A DNA stretch of 64,000 nt from Ceratotherium simum simum. Lineage: Eukaryota; Chordata; Mammalia; Perissodactyla; Rhinocerotidae. Where the stretch lies: the NCBI RefSeq assembly GCF_000283155.1, contig NW_004454177.1, positions 6,215,060-6,279,059 of the forward strand, given 5' to 3'. The notes beneath the pieces were generated by a model. The model was not told where the DNA came from. It made no database searches and saw nothing but the letters and a program-made list of their open reading frames with translations. The stretch's first letter is position 1, and every line of letters begins with the position of its first letter. Shown here in pieces: positions 10,490 to 21,350 of the stretch. The position numbers were made by a program, and so were the translations under genes.

Positions 10490-11995
10490 CCCCACGTGAG
10501 CCGAGACAACCGGCCACACCAGGCCGCCTGAGCCCACGGCCTGATGTGGAGCGGAGAGAGCACTCCTGCCCGGCACCAGATTAAATGTCTCCCTGTATCT
10601 GGAGGCACAGAGGAGGTGCTCGTACCTACCTGGCAAATAGAAACTCGTGTTTTTAGAGGTCTGCAAAAGGCAGCACCTCTGCACATGCCCAGTTAGAGTT
10701 GCTGGTTCTGAGGTGGAAACAGAGGCAGGAAATGCAGTTGTCCTTTTGATAAATCTATGCCTTTAAAAGAGAAACAAGCTTGGGCTCTGTGGGCATGTGG
10801 CCTCATCACAGCAGCAGGGAATGCAGTGAGACTAAGAGATAATCCTTCCAGCTCCCGCTCAGGGATTGAACACAGGGCCTTGCTGTCCCGGGAGACCTAA
10901 ACTCAGCATAGATGACCCTCAGCTGGGTTGGCCTGGACCCTCATCTGCCCAGATCTCTCCATCCCAGAGAAAAAATATGAGGAAGTCTGGGTTCCCAGTG
11001 CAGATTCTTCACTCTGCGTTTTTCCTCCTGCTGGTGAAACTTTCTCCCACTCATTCAAAAGTGTGATATTCTCATGTCTCTTTCCTTTCCTTTATAATCA
11101 ATCTTATTCTCAGGAGAGGCTGGAGAAATTTATTTTTACTAAGGAGCAAATAACAACACAGTTTAGAGTGTTGCCTCTCTCAGGGGTTTTGGCATTTAAA
11201 CCAGGATCAAAGGTTTAAGTCAAAGGAATAAAACATGAATAGTGGGATTTCAGATCGTAGTGGATACAGAACATTGTTTTGGATGGTGTAGTGCTTCTGG
11301 ATCTTTCATAATGGTACCACCTACTCTAACTAAATGTAGGCTAGTCCCGATCGTGGGCGTCTCAGCTGGGCCCTCTCTTGGCCTCAGAAGGTAAGGAGGT
11401 CTCCCTGCTGAAGAGTTTCCGCCCCCTCTCCCCACCAGCACTGACGATAAGGCCTTTGAACCCTGGTTTCATGATAGGCTGTGAAGGGTTTATGATCCAG
11501 GGTTGGGGAATCAATGTGAGATCCTGGGCCTTTGGGTCTTTTTTTTCTCTCTGTTTCTGAGGCAAGAAATGCTGGACCAGCACAACTAGGCATCGTAGCA
11601 TTTGGATCTTACTGTGGTTTATTTAGAGCTGGAGGTGGGGAGGGACAGAGGGGAGAAGTAGTGGGTGCAGGGTGGGGGCAGGGAACAGCTGGAGTGCCTT
11701 TGAGGGAGCAGCTGCCACGGAGCCTGCTCTGTGGGTGTACAGCAAAATGGTGGCTTTTAATACTTTTCAAGGGATAATCTCGTTCAATAAATTCCAGCTG
11801 AGGAGGTGGGCTCTGCCCTCAGATGATTTCTGCCCTCCTTCCCATCCCCTTGCAGTGTCTTCCAGAGACCCTCCCCAGGGCCCAAGCACAGTTGGGTCCA
11901 TGGGGTCCTACCACTTTGTCCCCACTCCACCTCCTCCCCCAGCTCTGGCCTCCTGCAGAGACCAGCTAGGGCAGGAGGAAGTTTCCTCATCAGTC
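10490..11995. other. Unique non-coding sequence
   Basis: No gene or clear repeat. A G-rich tract is listed separately. The stretch 11745-11815 ('aatacttttcaagggataat', 'ctcgttcaataaattccag') looks like single-copy sequence. Open frames (up to 130 codons) overlap on both strands without domains. Confidence 0.55.
11637..11683 (+). other. G-rich tract with quadruplex potential
   Basis: Seven runs of three or more G lie within 47 bp. The best core is at 11663-11683, with runs GGG, GGG, GGGGG, GGG and loops of 4, 1 and 2 bases. Confidence 0.55.
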
Positions 11996-11999
11996 ACCT

Positions 12000-12190
12000 T
12001 CTCCCTGCCTGGCAGTGCCCAGGAAAATGAAGCCGCCATCTCCAGAGCCGCGTGGCGCAGTTAACAGCAATGCCAGAAGATAATGACAGGTTGAGTGTTC
12101 TCCGCCTAGTGAGGAGTTGCATGCAAATAACTCGGCTCTGAATGGGCTTAATTGTCACTGCCTGATGTGGTGGCTCAGACCACCCCTCCT
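12000..12190. promoter_or_regulatory. Candidate enhancer: octamer, homeodomain, GLI-like sites
   Basis: Contains a perfect octamer ATGCAAAT (12121-12128), 'gggcttaattgtcactg', and GACCACCCC (12178-12186), which matches the GLI consensus GACCACCCA at 8 of 9. It is free of repeats. Regulatory role is inference. Confidence 0.32.
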
Positions 12191-12194
12191 CCCT

Positions 12195-12635
12195 CCTCTG
12201 GTGGGGAGAAAAGGGAGCAGGGAACACAAGGGATCCTGTGGCGTGGGGAGGGGTGGGCTTAGAATGGCCAGTGAGACCCAGAGCCCAAGGGAGAGGGAAG
12301 CTGGCATTTCCCCTCTGCGGGGCCAGGCCTGCTAGTGCACAGCTGTGAGTGGAGAGTGGGGATTCACTCCCCAACATGATCCGGAGTGAGATGCGGCTCT
12401 GCAGCCGTAAATCCCTTTACGCATCGCATCGCAGCTCAGCTGAGAGGCTGTCACGTGCCTGCAAGATGTTCCCACTTGGCCAGCCAGGCCCAGAAAGAGA
12501 AAGGAGGGGCTGCAAAGAACAAGGCAATAAATGCCCTCTTCTGTGCTGCACGAAGCCCTGCCCCAGCCCACCCTCCAGGAACTCCAGAGCAGGGGCTGGC
12601 AGAGATGCAGCAGGGAAAATGTGAAGGTGTCAGAA
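12195..12635. other. Unique non-coding sequence
   Basis: No repeat or gene recognised. Overlapping 70-127 codon frames on both strands show no domain. Confidence 0.5.
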
Positions 12636-12639
12636 GTAG

Positions 12640-12895
12640 AGACAGCCAACACGTATTGAATGCTTCCTTCATTTCAGGCAGTTTCCTAAATCAATGCTTA
12701 TTCTCAGAATAAACTCATCCACTTCTCACCATATCTCTATAATGTAAGCTCTATTAGTATTACCCACCACATTTGCAGATAAGGAAAATGAGGCATAGAG
12801 AAGTTAAGTGACTTTCTCTGGATCATACACTTTGGCAGAGCTAAGATCCAAATGCAGTACCTGGTCCTGCACTTTGCGCTCTGCCATTCCCCTCT
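12640..12895 (-). mobile_element. MIR SINE (minus)
   Basis: Reverse MIR order: 'acacgtattgaatgcttcc', 'gcagataaggaaaatgaggc', 'atagagaagttaagtgac', ending in a diverged head. Confidence 0.78.
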
Positions 12896-12899
12896 GTAT

Positions 12900-13675
12900 G
12901 GTAATGCACCACTTACCCTGTGCTCTCCTGGAGTCGAGGCAACAGTAATCAGTCCTAGATGCTAAACTGGGCTTTCATGTCTGCCTGTGAGCATACATCT
13001 CTGTTGGTCTGATGTTTGGACATCTGTGTGTGTTATATGCCCATCTTCTGACCCAGCTGGAAATCATCTGACCCAACCGGAGACAGGGTCCTGCAGCCCT
13101 TACTGGGGTGAATCCTGGAATCAAGTCCATTTTTATGAAGAAAGCACAGGGTGGTGGCAGATGTCTTGTGTTGAGGGGAGAAGGCTGGGGAAGAACTCAG
13201 TAAACATGTTCACATGGTGTGGAGTGGGGCTGGGGTGCTGCTGAGCAGAGCAGGCTCTGAATCCCTCATAAAGGCTTTATCCAGAGCATCAGCATTTTCA
13301 CCCATTTTACACTGTGGGGTTCCTTATGGGATTTCATTAGGAGAAAGGGATCTGTACTCCAAAGAAAAGTATCCAACACTGGAAGGTTTCTAAGGGCCCA
13401 TTCTATAGTTCTGAGTCTTGGTAGTAAGGACCCACTGAAGACTTTTGAATGGGAAACAATTTGGAAATCCCCTTCCAATCACTAGTATCCCAAGGATAGG
13501 AAAGAGTATGGACCTGAACTCAACTTGGACATCCAGTGGCCAAGGGCTGGACAGTGAAGGGGACATAGCTGCACATTCCCAGTAGCAACCAAAATAGAGG
13601 GCTGGATCCAGTGTCATCCCCTCAGTCATCCTAGGAAATGGGGCAAGAAGAGGGGTGATTTGCCTGTGAGGTACT
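12900..13675. other. Unique non-coding sequence
   Basis: No gene or clear repeat recognised up to the ERE. Confidence 0.5.
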
Positions 13676-13678
13676 GAG

Positions 13679-14004
13679 AAAAGGTTTCTGGCGGCCGGCC
13701 CCGTGGCTTAGTGGTTAAGTGTGCGTGCTCCGCTACTGGCGGCCCCTGTTTGGATCCCGGGCGCACACCAATGCACTGCTTGTCCAGCCATGCTGAGGCT
13801 GCGTCCCACATACAACAACTAGCAGGATGTGCAACTATGACATACAACTATCTACNNNNNNNNNNNNNNNNNNNNNNNNNNNNNNNNNNNNNNNNNNNNN
13901 NNNNNNNNNNNNNNNNNNNNNNNNNNNNNNNNNNNNNNNNNNNNNNNNNNNNNNNNNNNNNNNNNNNNNNNNNNNNNNNNAAAAAAAAAAAAAAAGGTTT
14001 CTGG
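13679..14004 (+). mobile_element. ERE SINE (plus), interrupted by assembly gap
   Basis: The 5' end 'ggccggccccgtggcttag' carries A box TGGCTTAGTGG, and 'gtttggatcccgg' is the B box. TSD AAAAGGTTTCTGG occurs at 13679-13691 and, merging with the A tail, at 13992-14004. The element belongs to the subfamily with 'gcaggatgtgcaactatgac', also seen near 46.5 kb. Its 3' third is replaced by N. Confidence 0.93.
13856..13980. other. Assembly gap (125 N)
   Basis: All N. It starts right after 'catacaactatctac' inside the ERE and ends at a run of 15 A, so the missing sequence should be the SINE 3' body and part of the A tail. Predicted proteins crossing it are meaningless. Confidence 1.
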
Positions 14005-14760
14005 TTTTGCAGCAACCATCCAGAAGTTTATCTCAAGCTGCAACAAAATGTTTCCTGTTAATTGGTCAGAAATTCTCTAATTACTGACAGAAAACTGGTA
14101 CTGGGATCTGTATGACTGTGATAATTCTGTAATTCCACCACATTAGTGTTATTAAATGTCACTGAGTGATTGCTTTCCACGTGTTTAAATTCTTAATGCA
14201 TTGATCCTTTCGAAAGTTTGGGCACCAGCATCAAAACAGCAACACAAGTGACTCTGCTCCAAAATAGGATGGTCAGAAGGCTTCCTCAGATCACTCACAG
14301 CTCTTAATCAGTTTAAACCAAAGCAATTCAGCCCTGATTTGGAGAAAATGACAAATGTACTTTGGGTTCTGTGTAACTACATCCCCAGGATGCTGTAATG
14401 AAAGTTTGCACTGCTCCCCCTCACCACACAAAGTCCCTGCCTACTCCTGTTAACCCGTCTTCAACCCCTTTCCTCTACTCCCCAAACCCTGAAATTATAT
14501 AGACAAGTGCAAAGAAAGGTTTGGAGTTTACGTTTGGGGAATAAGAAATGAGGATCAGTTTTAATGGGCATGAATGTAGATAGAGATGAAAAAGTCAGAA
14601 TTTCTCCAGAGAGTCCAGAGAAGAAATCCCAAGGTGTAGGAAAAGCATAATGAAGCCCAAACTCATTTCAGCCTAGAGTCCAGTGCTGCCCTTTGGACAG
14701 CTGCCATCTCCTAAGTCACCCTAGATGCCCATGAGATAGTAAGATGTATCTGAGATTGAG
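14005..14760. other. Unique non-coding sequence
   Basis: AT-richer than its surroundings and without recognisable repeats or open frames. Confidence 0.5.
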
Positions 14761-14764
14761 ATAT

Positions 14765-14920
14765 TAAGAAACCTGAGTTCTAATCCCTTCCTTGCTCTTC
14801 AGTCTTGGGCAAGTCTCTGAACTAATCTCTACTCTTCCGTTAAATAGGGTAATAAGTTCTACTCCATAGGATATGAGAAAAGATTAGGGTTCTATGAAAA
14901 CTATTATCATTTTTATTTTC
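14765..14920 (+). mobile_element. MIR SINE fragment (plus)
   Basis: The order 'ctgagttctaatcccttcc', 'cttgggcaagtctctgaac' and 'ccgttaaatagggtaataag' is the forward MIR core. Confidence 0.65.
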
Positions 14921-14924
14921 ACCT

Positions 14925-15470
14925 TGTAAAAATGCATTATATCAAATGTCAATACCCTTGAAAAACCTCAGGAAATGACCAGGATGAGGAGATCTGTTAG
15001 GCTGGCATCCCAGATCTCTTAAGTTTATACAGTGGGACAGAAGAGAGCTGGAAGGAATGCTTGAAGGTGTCATATTCTGCTTTCTTTCATGAGCAGCAGC
15101 CATCCACCCTGTTGGGGGAAAATGTTAAACAACTAAACGATAAATAAATGTTTTACTTCTTTACTGTATACATATGTACTTTATATTTTTAATTTCCCGT
15201 ACAGTGCCTGGCCTAAGTTTACGGATAGAGCTGGTTGTGCTCAATGTGTGTTCGATAGCCTAGTTATGCCTAGCCTCAATTTGTCTTTGGCTGAATTTTT
15301 TTCCTTTTCTTTTTTTTTAAATAATAATGTTCCCAAAGATGCAAAAAAGAGAAGGTGAGTTTATAGATCATTCTGGAGTTGACTATTTTCTTTTCAAGTT
15401 AGAGAAGGAACATTTAAGCTGCAAAAAGAGGAGGTCAGGAGAAGGCAGCACCCAAACGAAAAATCGAAAG
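14925..15470. other. AT-rich non-coding sequence
   Basis: No gene or named repeat recognised. T-rich and A-rich patches occur near 15175-15330. Confidence 0.45.
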
Positions 15471-15474
15471 TAAT

Positions 15475-15663
15475 CTATAGCAGCTCCTTCTCCCAGGCTG
15501 ACAAAGGCCTTGGGCCTGAACTGAGGTGGGGTCTTACCTGCTCACGGCCCTGAGCCGCGCATGCCTTCCTTCCAGTTCCCTTCTTGCAGAGGTCTTTCTG
15601 GTAAGTAAGGTGACTGAGGTCCTCCTGGCGCTGTCCCAGGTCCTGAAATGCCGCCGGTTCCAT
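15475..15663 (-). other. Candidate minus-strand first coding exon
   Basis: On the minus strand an ATG (15661-15663) sits in 'actaagATGG' context (A at -3, G at +4). The frame stays open for exactly 42 codons to 15538, where CAG|GTAAGA gives a consensus 5' splice site in phase 0; reading through reaches a stop at 15475-15477. The segment is GC-rich with several CpGs inside AT-rich DNA. The product (starts MEPAAFQDLGQRQEDL) matches no protein I know. It could be a lineage-specific or lncRNA exon, or chance. Confidence 0.2.
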
Positions 15664-17330
15664 CTTAGTGACTAAAGTGGCTCTGGAGCGCTCCCCTCTA
15701 GTCAGCTGTTGTGTGGAAACTAATTTCCATATAATAACATTTTGTTATTTGTAATAAATCATACCCACAGTAAGGTGACTGGGTTATGTCATTATTTGCA
15801 AACCTACAGAATGTAATTATAATATGTCTGAAAACCTCCATGCAGAACCGTGCAGTTCCAGCCACAGCACCATCCAATAATAATAAAAATTTATATTGTG
15901 CTTTATGTGACCGCTCATCACAGTAACCGTTCTACGCCAAGGGAAAAGAAAGCCCACAGCAGTGACAAATTCACAGATGTGGAAACCTTGTAAATGCCCA
16001 ACTAGTTGATCCCAAAGCTAGCTACTGTGTTTCCTCCTCTTTTTTCCTTTGAACCTTTTATAGTAACGGACTGGGTGTCCAGGTTTGCCCCTGCATTCAA
16101 GACAGTGAGCTTTTTTTGGAGTTTCCTTTTTATGCGTTAAATACACATGCATCAGCCTTGGCTGATGTTGGTTCAGAGGGATTTGCTTTCTGAACAATAT
16201 ACCTAGGTTGCTCCCTCTTGCTTCTTTCTTCCTGTGTCCCTGTCTCCCGCTTCCCATGCCTCATTATTATTTTTCTAGAATGCATGGTTCCATTGCTTTC
16301 TGTAAGCATGGTAAAGCAGGTTCCATGGGCAGAACTGAGATGCTTGCTGGTATTCATCTTGCGTCTGTTTCCAAAATTTTCTTTCTTGTTGAATTTCACC
16401 CAAGCACAGGAATATATTATTGCAATTAGAAGTGGGCTGTCTGATGCTTCTATGTCTCCTCCCCAACCTGCTACTTCTCTGCACCTTTGGCATGCCTTGC
16501 TGGCATATTCTTCTGAGAGGAATGGCAAGTTCTGACTGATCGGAAGATACTCTGAACTTCCAGGGAGATTGTGTTTCCCAGTAGGAATCCCATTAAAAGC
16601 AGAGCTTCTAGTTTCAAAAAATCTGGATTTTCAGAGTAGAATTCTTCACCATCCAGTGCCTTGAGATCTTTTATAACTCTGGGGAAACACTCCCCCATTT
16701 TAGCTGCAATGGTCTTACTTTTATTACATGTGTGGTGGTGGCAGCTCTCTAAGATAATTTTGCTTAAGGCTGTGAAATTTGCCTTCAAACCTGAAATTGA
16801 ATTCAATCCACTGCTTTCAGCAGGAGCAATGGGCTTGTGTGTATATCTCTTTCCCAAGTATGTGTGCAGTTATTGATGCTGAATGTGGTCGTTTATCATG
16901 GACAACACAGAACAAAAAAGAATTTATTAGTAAGTTTCCTGCTCCCATGTGATTTTTGTCTTGGAGCTTAAGATGTGACATTTTGTTCCTTAGCCACTTT
17001 TGTCTGCATATTTCCACACCTGCCTCCTTTTATCCCTTCACTTTGGGAGGTTTGTTGAGGAAAGGTGGTCTTATGTTGGTTGTAATGAAATTAGAGCTTG
17101 AAAGGTCATTTTTGTTACCATACACAGGGTTGGCAAAAGTCCATCTCAGGGTGATCCACACGCGGGCAGAGATGGGGATGGGGATTGAAATTGAGGAGCT
17201 CTTCCTGAATGTGAAGTAAGGTAGAGAAATGCACCACCAGGGAGAGGGGTCCATCCTCTGTCTCAAGAGATTTCTATGGAAATACTAGGCAGGGCCAGCC
17301 CTAGCACCTTAGGGCTCTGGAATACCTGGC
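15664..17330. other. Unassigned sequence; no gene supported
   Basis: 15715-15870 is AT-rich with homeodomain-like 'gaatgtaattataatatg'. 15880-16010 may be a worn MIR. 16018-17270 has several minus-strand open pieces in different frames (up to 132 codons), one ending in a lysine/arginine-rich tail with a CxxC. They do not join into a recognisable protein. An old retrocopy or retroelement piece is possible but unproven. Confidence 0.4.
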
Positions 17331-17334
17331 GGGT

Positions 17335-17672
17335 CTATCGTAGTCTATCCACAGAAAGGAATAATATGTAGTCCTTAAAATGGTGTTTTTGAAGATGATT
17401 AAATGATACACAATAAAAGCTCTTAGTGTGATATAAAGTGGAAAAAAAGGAGCGTATAAAATTGCATATGCAGCCTGATCTTGGCCCACTTCCCACCCCC
17501 ACCCCCCAAAAAAGACTGGGAGGAAATGCATTAAAATGCACCAAAATATTAACTTTCTATCTCTTGGTGAGATTACAGATAATTTATATCTTATTATTTC
17601 TGTTTTTCTAAATTTTTCAAATTTTATACAATGAATATATATATTTTAATCAGGAAAAAAGTAGATATTTTT
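17335..17672 (+). mobile_element. Old L1 3' UTR (plus)
   Basis: The order 'gtgatataaagtggaaaaaa', 'gggaggaaatgcattaaaat', 'ctttctatctcttggtgaga' and 'ttttacaatgaatat'-like AT-rich end with 'atcaggaaaaaagtag' is typical of old L1 3' ends. A C-rich tract at 17485-17507 would form a quadruplex on the opposite strand. Confidence 0.65.
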
Positions 17673-17844
17673 AAAAGCCCTTCAGAGACAGTGGATCCAC
17701 TGACTTCCTTGATCTCTATTCTAATGACTCTCTCCCCAACCCTCCCCCATCCCCACTAGGAAGAAAGCCTTCCTCATTAAAGCTGCCCTGTAGCCTCCCC
17801 TCACCCTCAACTCTTCAGAGGAGTGTCTTAAGGAAATATCAAAG

Positions 17845-17846
<2 letters not shown>

Positions 17847-17878
<32 letters not shown>
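17847..17878. repeat. (GT)16 microsatellite
   Basis: Thirty-two uninterrupted bases of alternating G and T. Probably length-polymorphic. Confidence 0.97.
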
Positions 17879-17879
<1 letters not shown>

Positions 17880-18480
17880 TGATTGTGAGTGAAAGAGAAA
17901 GACAGAGTAATCATTATATCAAGAAGGAGGGAACCCACCATAGAAATGCAAAGCAGAACAGTGAAGAGAAAGGCGAGGGTAAACTATAGAGGAGTCCCAT
18001 CTTGACAAAGGTGACAATGAGGAATTAAAAGCCCACCATAGAAACTGTCAGAGGGCAGGGATGACAGGAGAACTAATAATAGAGAGGATCTATCCAGGGG
18101 GAAAGGAACGCGCCCTTCCCCTTCCCTGGCACCCTTCCTTCCTTGGGCTCCAACCACACAGGACTAAGAATAAGACCTCTTGGGAGAGGAAAGAGGAAGC
18201 CACAAACCAGGGAGGGGCCTGGGGAGTCCATATGGGGAGAGATGGCCAAATACGTGGAGTCAGAGAAGGAGGCAGGGCTGCTGCAGGACATTAGAGGTCT
18301 CTAACTCACTGGAGACACCTGGAGCACAGGTATCAAAGCCAGAGCACAGCCCCCTGTTTTGCAGAAGAAGCTAATGCCCAGAGGGAAGACACGACTGTTC
18401 CTGGAATCTTAGGACAAGAAACCCAAGCAGGTGTGCATGCCTTGCTAAGAGCACTGGCAAGTTGGAAGGGCTTCTCCAGC
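17880..18480. other. Unique purine-rich non-coding sequence
   Basis: No repeat family or gene recognised. Short overlapping frames only. Confidence 0.5.
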
Positions 18481-18484
18481 TGGG

Positions 18485-18692
18485 GCAGTATCACCCCTCC
18501 ACCTTGCCATAGGTGTTTGGACATGGGCAGGGGGTGGGTGGAGGGCATATTTGATGCCACAAATGTCTGAGGGGTGCTATTGGCATTTAGTGCATGAAGA
18601 CTAAACATCCTTCTTTGCCTGGGGTAGACTTAGAAAGGAAAATTGCTGCCCCAAATGCCAATATTGCCCCACATTGAGGAACAGTGGGAAAT
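18485..18692 (+). mobile_element. MER20 hAT-Charlie element (plus)
   Basis: The order 'ttgccataggtgtttggac', 'gatgccacaaatgtctgagg', 'gtgctattggcatttagtgc' and 'gaggaacagtgg' follows the MER20 consensus. MER20 copies are known to carry regulatory sites used in placental mammals. A quadruplex-capable G tract (18525-18545) lies inside. Confidence 0.7.
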
Positions 18693-19560
18693 TTACTTTA
18701 GGGTTGAAATAGAGCTGCAAACAGGGGCCCAATATCTGTGCACCTCTCTCGGAGTTCCCTGAGGTTCTCTTTAGTGCCCCTTGCTCCTTTTTCTTTCCTT
18801 TAGCAAGACTGAGAAAGGCTGATGTCTCACTTCCCTAGATAATCATGCCAGGCGAGACCTGGCTGCCTTTTTTAAAGGGCTCTTAGAAATGCAGCTGCTT
18901 CCGTACAATGACTTGAGGGAGATGGGAACCCGATATCCCTGTGATGGGTGGCAATAGGAGACTCCCCACTTGGCTTCTCCGAGGGCCCCAAACCCAGCCT
19001 GGCCCTCGGTCTTTTCCTAATAAGTGAGGCTGTAGTGCTGACCAGCCTCTGGGACTGGAGTTGTAAGAAGCCTGTAAGCCAGCCTGGGGTGGCAGTCGGC
19101 CTGTCGTCTCTTCTCTCCAGCCTGATGCTCGCCACTGCAGGTAGCACAGAGCAGCTTCCATTCTCACATTTCATTCGTCAGGCCGCACAGCAGCCCTGAG
19201 GCACCACCTGAGTGACCTGGGCCACAGTCCCCAGGGAGGCACATGGAGAGGCAGCTTTGTGGCTGCCTGGGCGAATCTGCCTTTTTGGAGAAGATGTGCA
19301 AGAGGTCAGGACAGGTGGGAGAGGGTAGGAAAGCAGACAACTGTGCTAAAGGGCAGATGGTGTCTGTTTTCCTTGGTACTGAGGCCAGAGTTTGCTGACC
19401 ACTGAGCATCTCTCTGTGCAGAACAATTTGGTCAGATACTGCCAAGGGCAGGCCAGGCAAACACACGACCTTCAGACCCCTCATCAGTGGATTGAGAAGC
19501 GGGGCCGTTCCCCTCACTGTCCCCTCTCCCCAGGAGCGGGGCAGGGCCACCCTCTTTTTA
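18693..19560. other. Unique non-coding sequence
   Basis: No repeat or gene recognised. Frames up to 128 codons overlap on both strands with no domain. Confidence 0.5.
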
Positions 19561-19564
19561 GTGC

Positions 19565-19760
19565 CTCATAATCACCAGGTCCTGTGCTAGACACTAGGGA
19601 CGACTTATTTCAGCTCATCTGCACAGTCCCTCTGAGGTGGGTGTTACCAACCCGTTTGTGGGAGAGAATGCTGAGCCTGGAGGAAGTAACCACACATGGT
19701 AACAGTGTCGGGGTTCACACCCAGAGCTGCCTGACGTCAGAGCCCTTCCTTCTGAGCCCT
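19565..19760 (-). mobile_element. MIR SINE (minus)
   Basis: The order 'ggtcctgtgctagacactag', 'cagtccctctgaggtgggtg', 'gttcacacccagagctgcct' and 'gacgtcagagcccttcc' is a diverged reverse MIR. Confidence 0.68.
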
Positions 19761-19764
19761 GTTA

Positions 19765-20030
19765 GGGTAGCAGTTTAGTGTGGCAGCTCAGGAGCCCGGG
19801 CTCTGGAACCAGGCTGCCTGGGTTAAGGCCTGCTTCTGCCATTGGTTAGCTGTGTGACCTTGAGGCATGGAATCAACCTCTTGATGCCTCAGTTTTCCTC
19901 ATCTGAAAAGTGAGGCTAATAATAGCACCTATCCCGTAGGGTTGTTGAAGGGACTATGTTATTGAATACTATAATGCACTCAGAACATTGCCCAGCATGT
20001 GGTGGAGGCTTTGTAACTATTAGCTGTTAA
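19765..20030 (+). mobile_element. MIR SINE (plus), near full length
   Basis: The order 'gtagcagtttagtgtggcag', 'gctctggaaccaggctgcct', 'ttagctgtgtgaccttgag', 'cctcagttttcctcatctg' and 'agggttgttgaagggac' is a nearly complete forward MIR, head to head with the preceding reverse copy. Confidence 0.85.
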
Positions 20031-20204
20031 TACAATGACTCTGTACATTAGTGAACCTAGACTGTCCAGTCTACGATAGTAAGAGACCTTCGAAGTTAGA
20101 TGTCAGGGATGGAGGGGCCTTTGTAGCCTGTGCTGCACCCCATGGGAGATCCCAAAGACCCAGCCCTCAGGGGGCTTCCGGGAAAATGGAAGACCCTGTA
20201 CACG

Positions 20205-20250
20205 TGCGCGCTCACACACACACTCACACACACACAGACACACACATTCA
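20205..20250. repeat. Interrupted (CA)n microsatellite
   Basis: CA repeats broken by 'ctcaca' and 'cagaca' steps between about 20212 and 20248, preceded by 'acgtgcgcgc'. Confidence 0.9.
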
Positions 20251-20254
20251 GAAT

Positions 20255-20940
20255 GAGTAAGATACCGAGTGCTGACAGTATGAACTAGGGGTATGAGTGC
20301 TGAAGGCTGCACCGCAGTGGCTCCATCCCAGCTGGGAGGCATTCTTAGCTGTGCCTCGTCCAGGAGAAGGTGCACCATGAGTTTGGGAGCAGAGGGACAA
20401 CAGGCTAGGACTTAGAGAGAGTGAGATCGCAAAACCAGCAGCCTAGAGCTGTGGAGAACTTGGTCTGTGATACTGGGGCCCTGATGGCTCGTGGCCAAGG
20501 GCCCGTGCCCTTCCCATTCAGTACAGTTTTCCACCCTGGCCCAAGATCCTCCACCTGCCTCCCCAGTGGAGATGACCAGCTCAGATCAGGGGCTCGTGGC
20601 CCGACCTGGCCCAGGGCATCCATGCCAAGACCAGTGGCTCAACCCCCAGGCTGTGGCATCTCCTGCCAGGTCATTTTGGGATGCCCTCTTTACCCAGACC
20701 TGCCTCCTCTTTGTCCAGAATCTGCAGGAAACCCACTTGGAGTCAAGGACAAAGACCTAACAGCCTGTGGTCTCTGATTAGGAGCCTTCAATATGGAGGT
20801 GGACCCCAGCGAGGGGCCTGGATGCAACTGAGGCAGAGTTCTAGTGAAAGAAGGAATTCCTGGGACCTGCCTCCCTGGGAAGTGCTCCTCTATCTTTCTA
20901 GAATGTGCAGTGAGCAGGGCTCCCCGTGGCTCCTGTGACA
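20255..20940. other. Unique non-coding sequence
   Basis: No repeat or gene recognised. Three-frame overlapping open frames without domains. Confidence 0.5.
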
Positions 20941-20944
20941 CAAT

Positions 20945-21350
20945 CGTCTGAAGGAGAGAAGTTAGATGCCGGCAGCTGAGTCCGCTAAAAGCCTGTCAGA
21001 GAGCGGAGGTAGTTTATGAGGAGGATGCTGAAGCAATGCAGGCAGAGCCAGGGAGGCAGAGGGAGTGCAGCCCGGACACATAAATATCAAAAACAGAAGC
21101 GTGGGTTCCTACTTCTCCATATCCCCAGACATATAATATTACAGATTGCAGCTTGCACGGCACTCACATACTCCTGCAGCTCTGATACAATACAGTAAAT
21201 GCATTGTGACAGTAGCTGAGTGGATTCTGTGTGCTGAACAGATGTCTTCTAGCAGACGAGGTTTCTGTGACTGTATCACATTGTGCCTTCATCAATTATA
21301 CATCGCTCCTCATTACGGAGGCAGGCGCTCTGACCACGTGCAGGGGCTAA
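20945..21350. promoter_or_regulatory. Candidate conserved non-coding element
   Basis: Repeat-free block of balanced composition with 'cacataaatatcaaaaacag', 'catataatattacagattgc', 'aatgcattgtgac', 'tcatcaattatacatcg' and an E-box CACGTG (21335-21340). It looks like a developmental non-coding element. Inference only. Confidence 0.3.

Noticed and set aside
13700..13760. tRNA gene
   Set aside because: The A-box and B-box words belong to the tRNA-derived head of an ERE SINE; there is no cloverleaf.
13711..14087. Open frames containing long X runs
   Set aside because: They are translations across the assembly gap.
16018..17266. Chain of minus-strand open pieces with a basic C-terminus and a CxxC, possibly a retrocopy
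   Set aside because: The pieces lie in different frames, do not join into a protein I know, and lack a recognisable poly-A tail or target duplication. Left as unassigned rather than a pseudogene.
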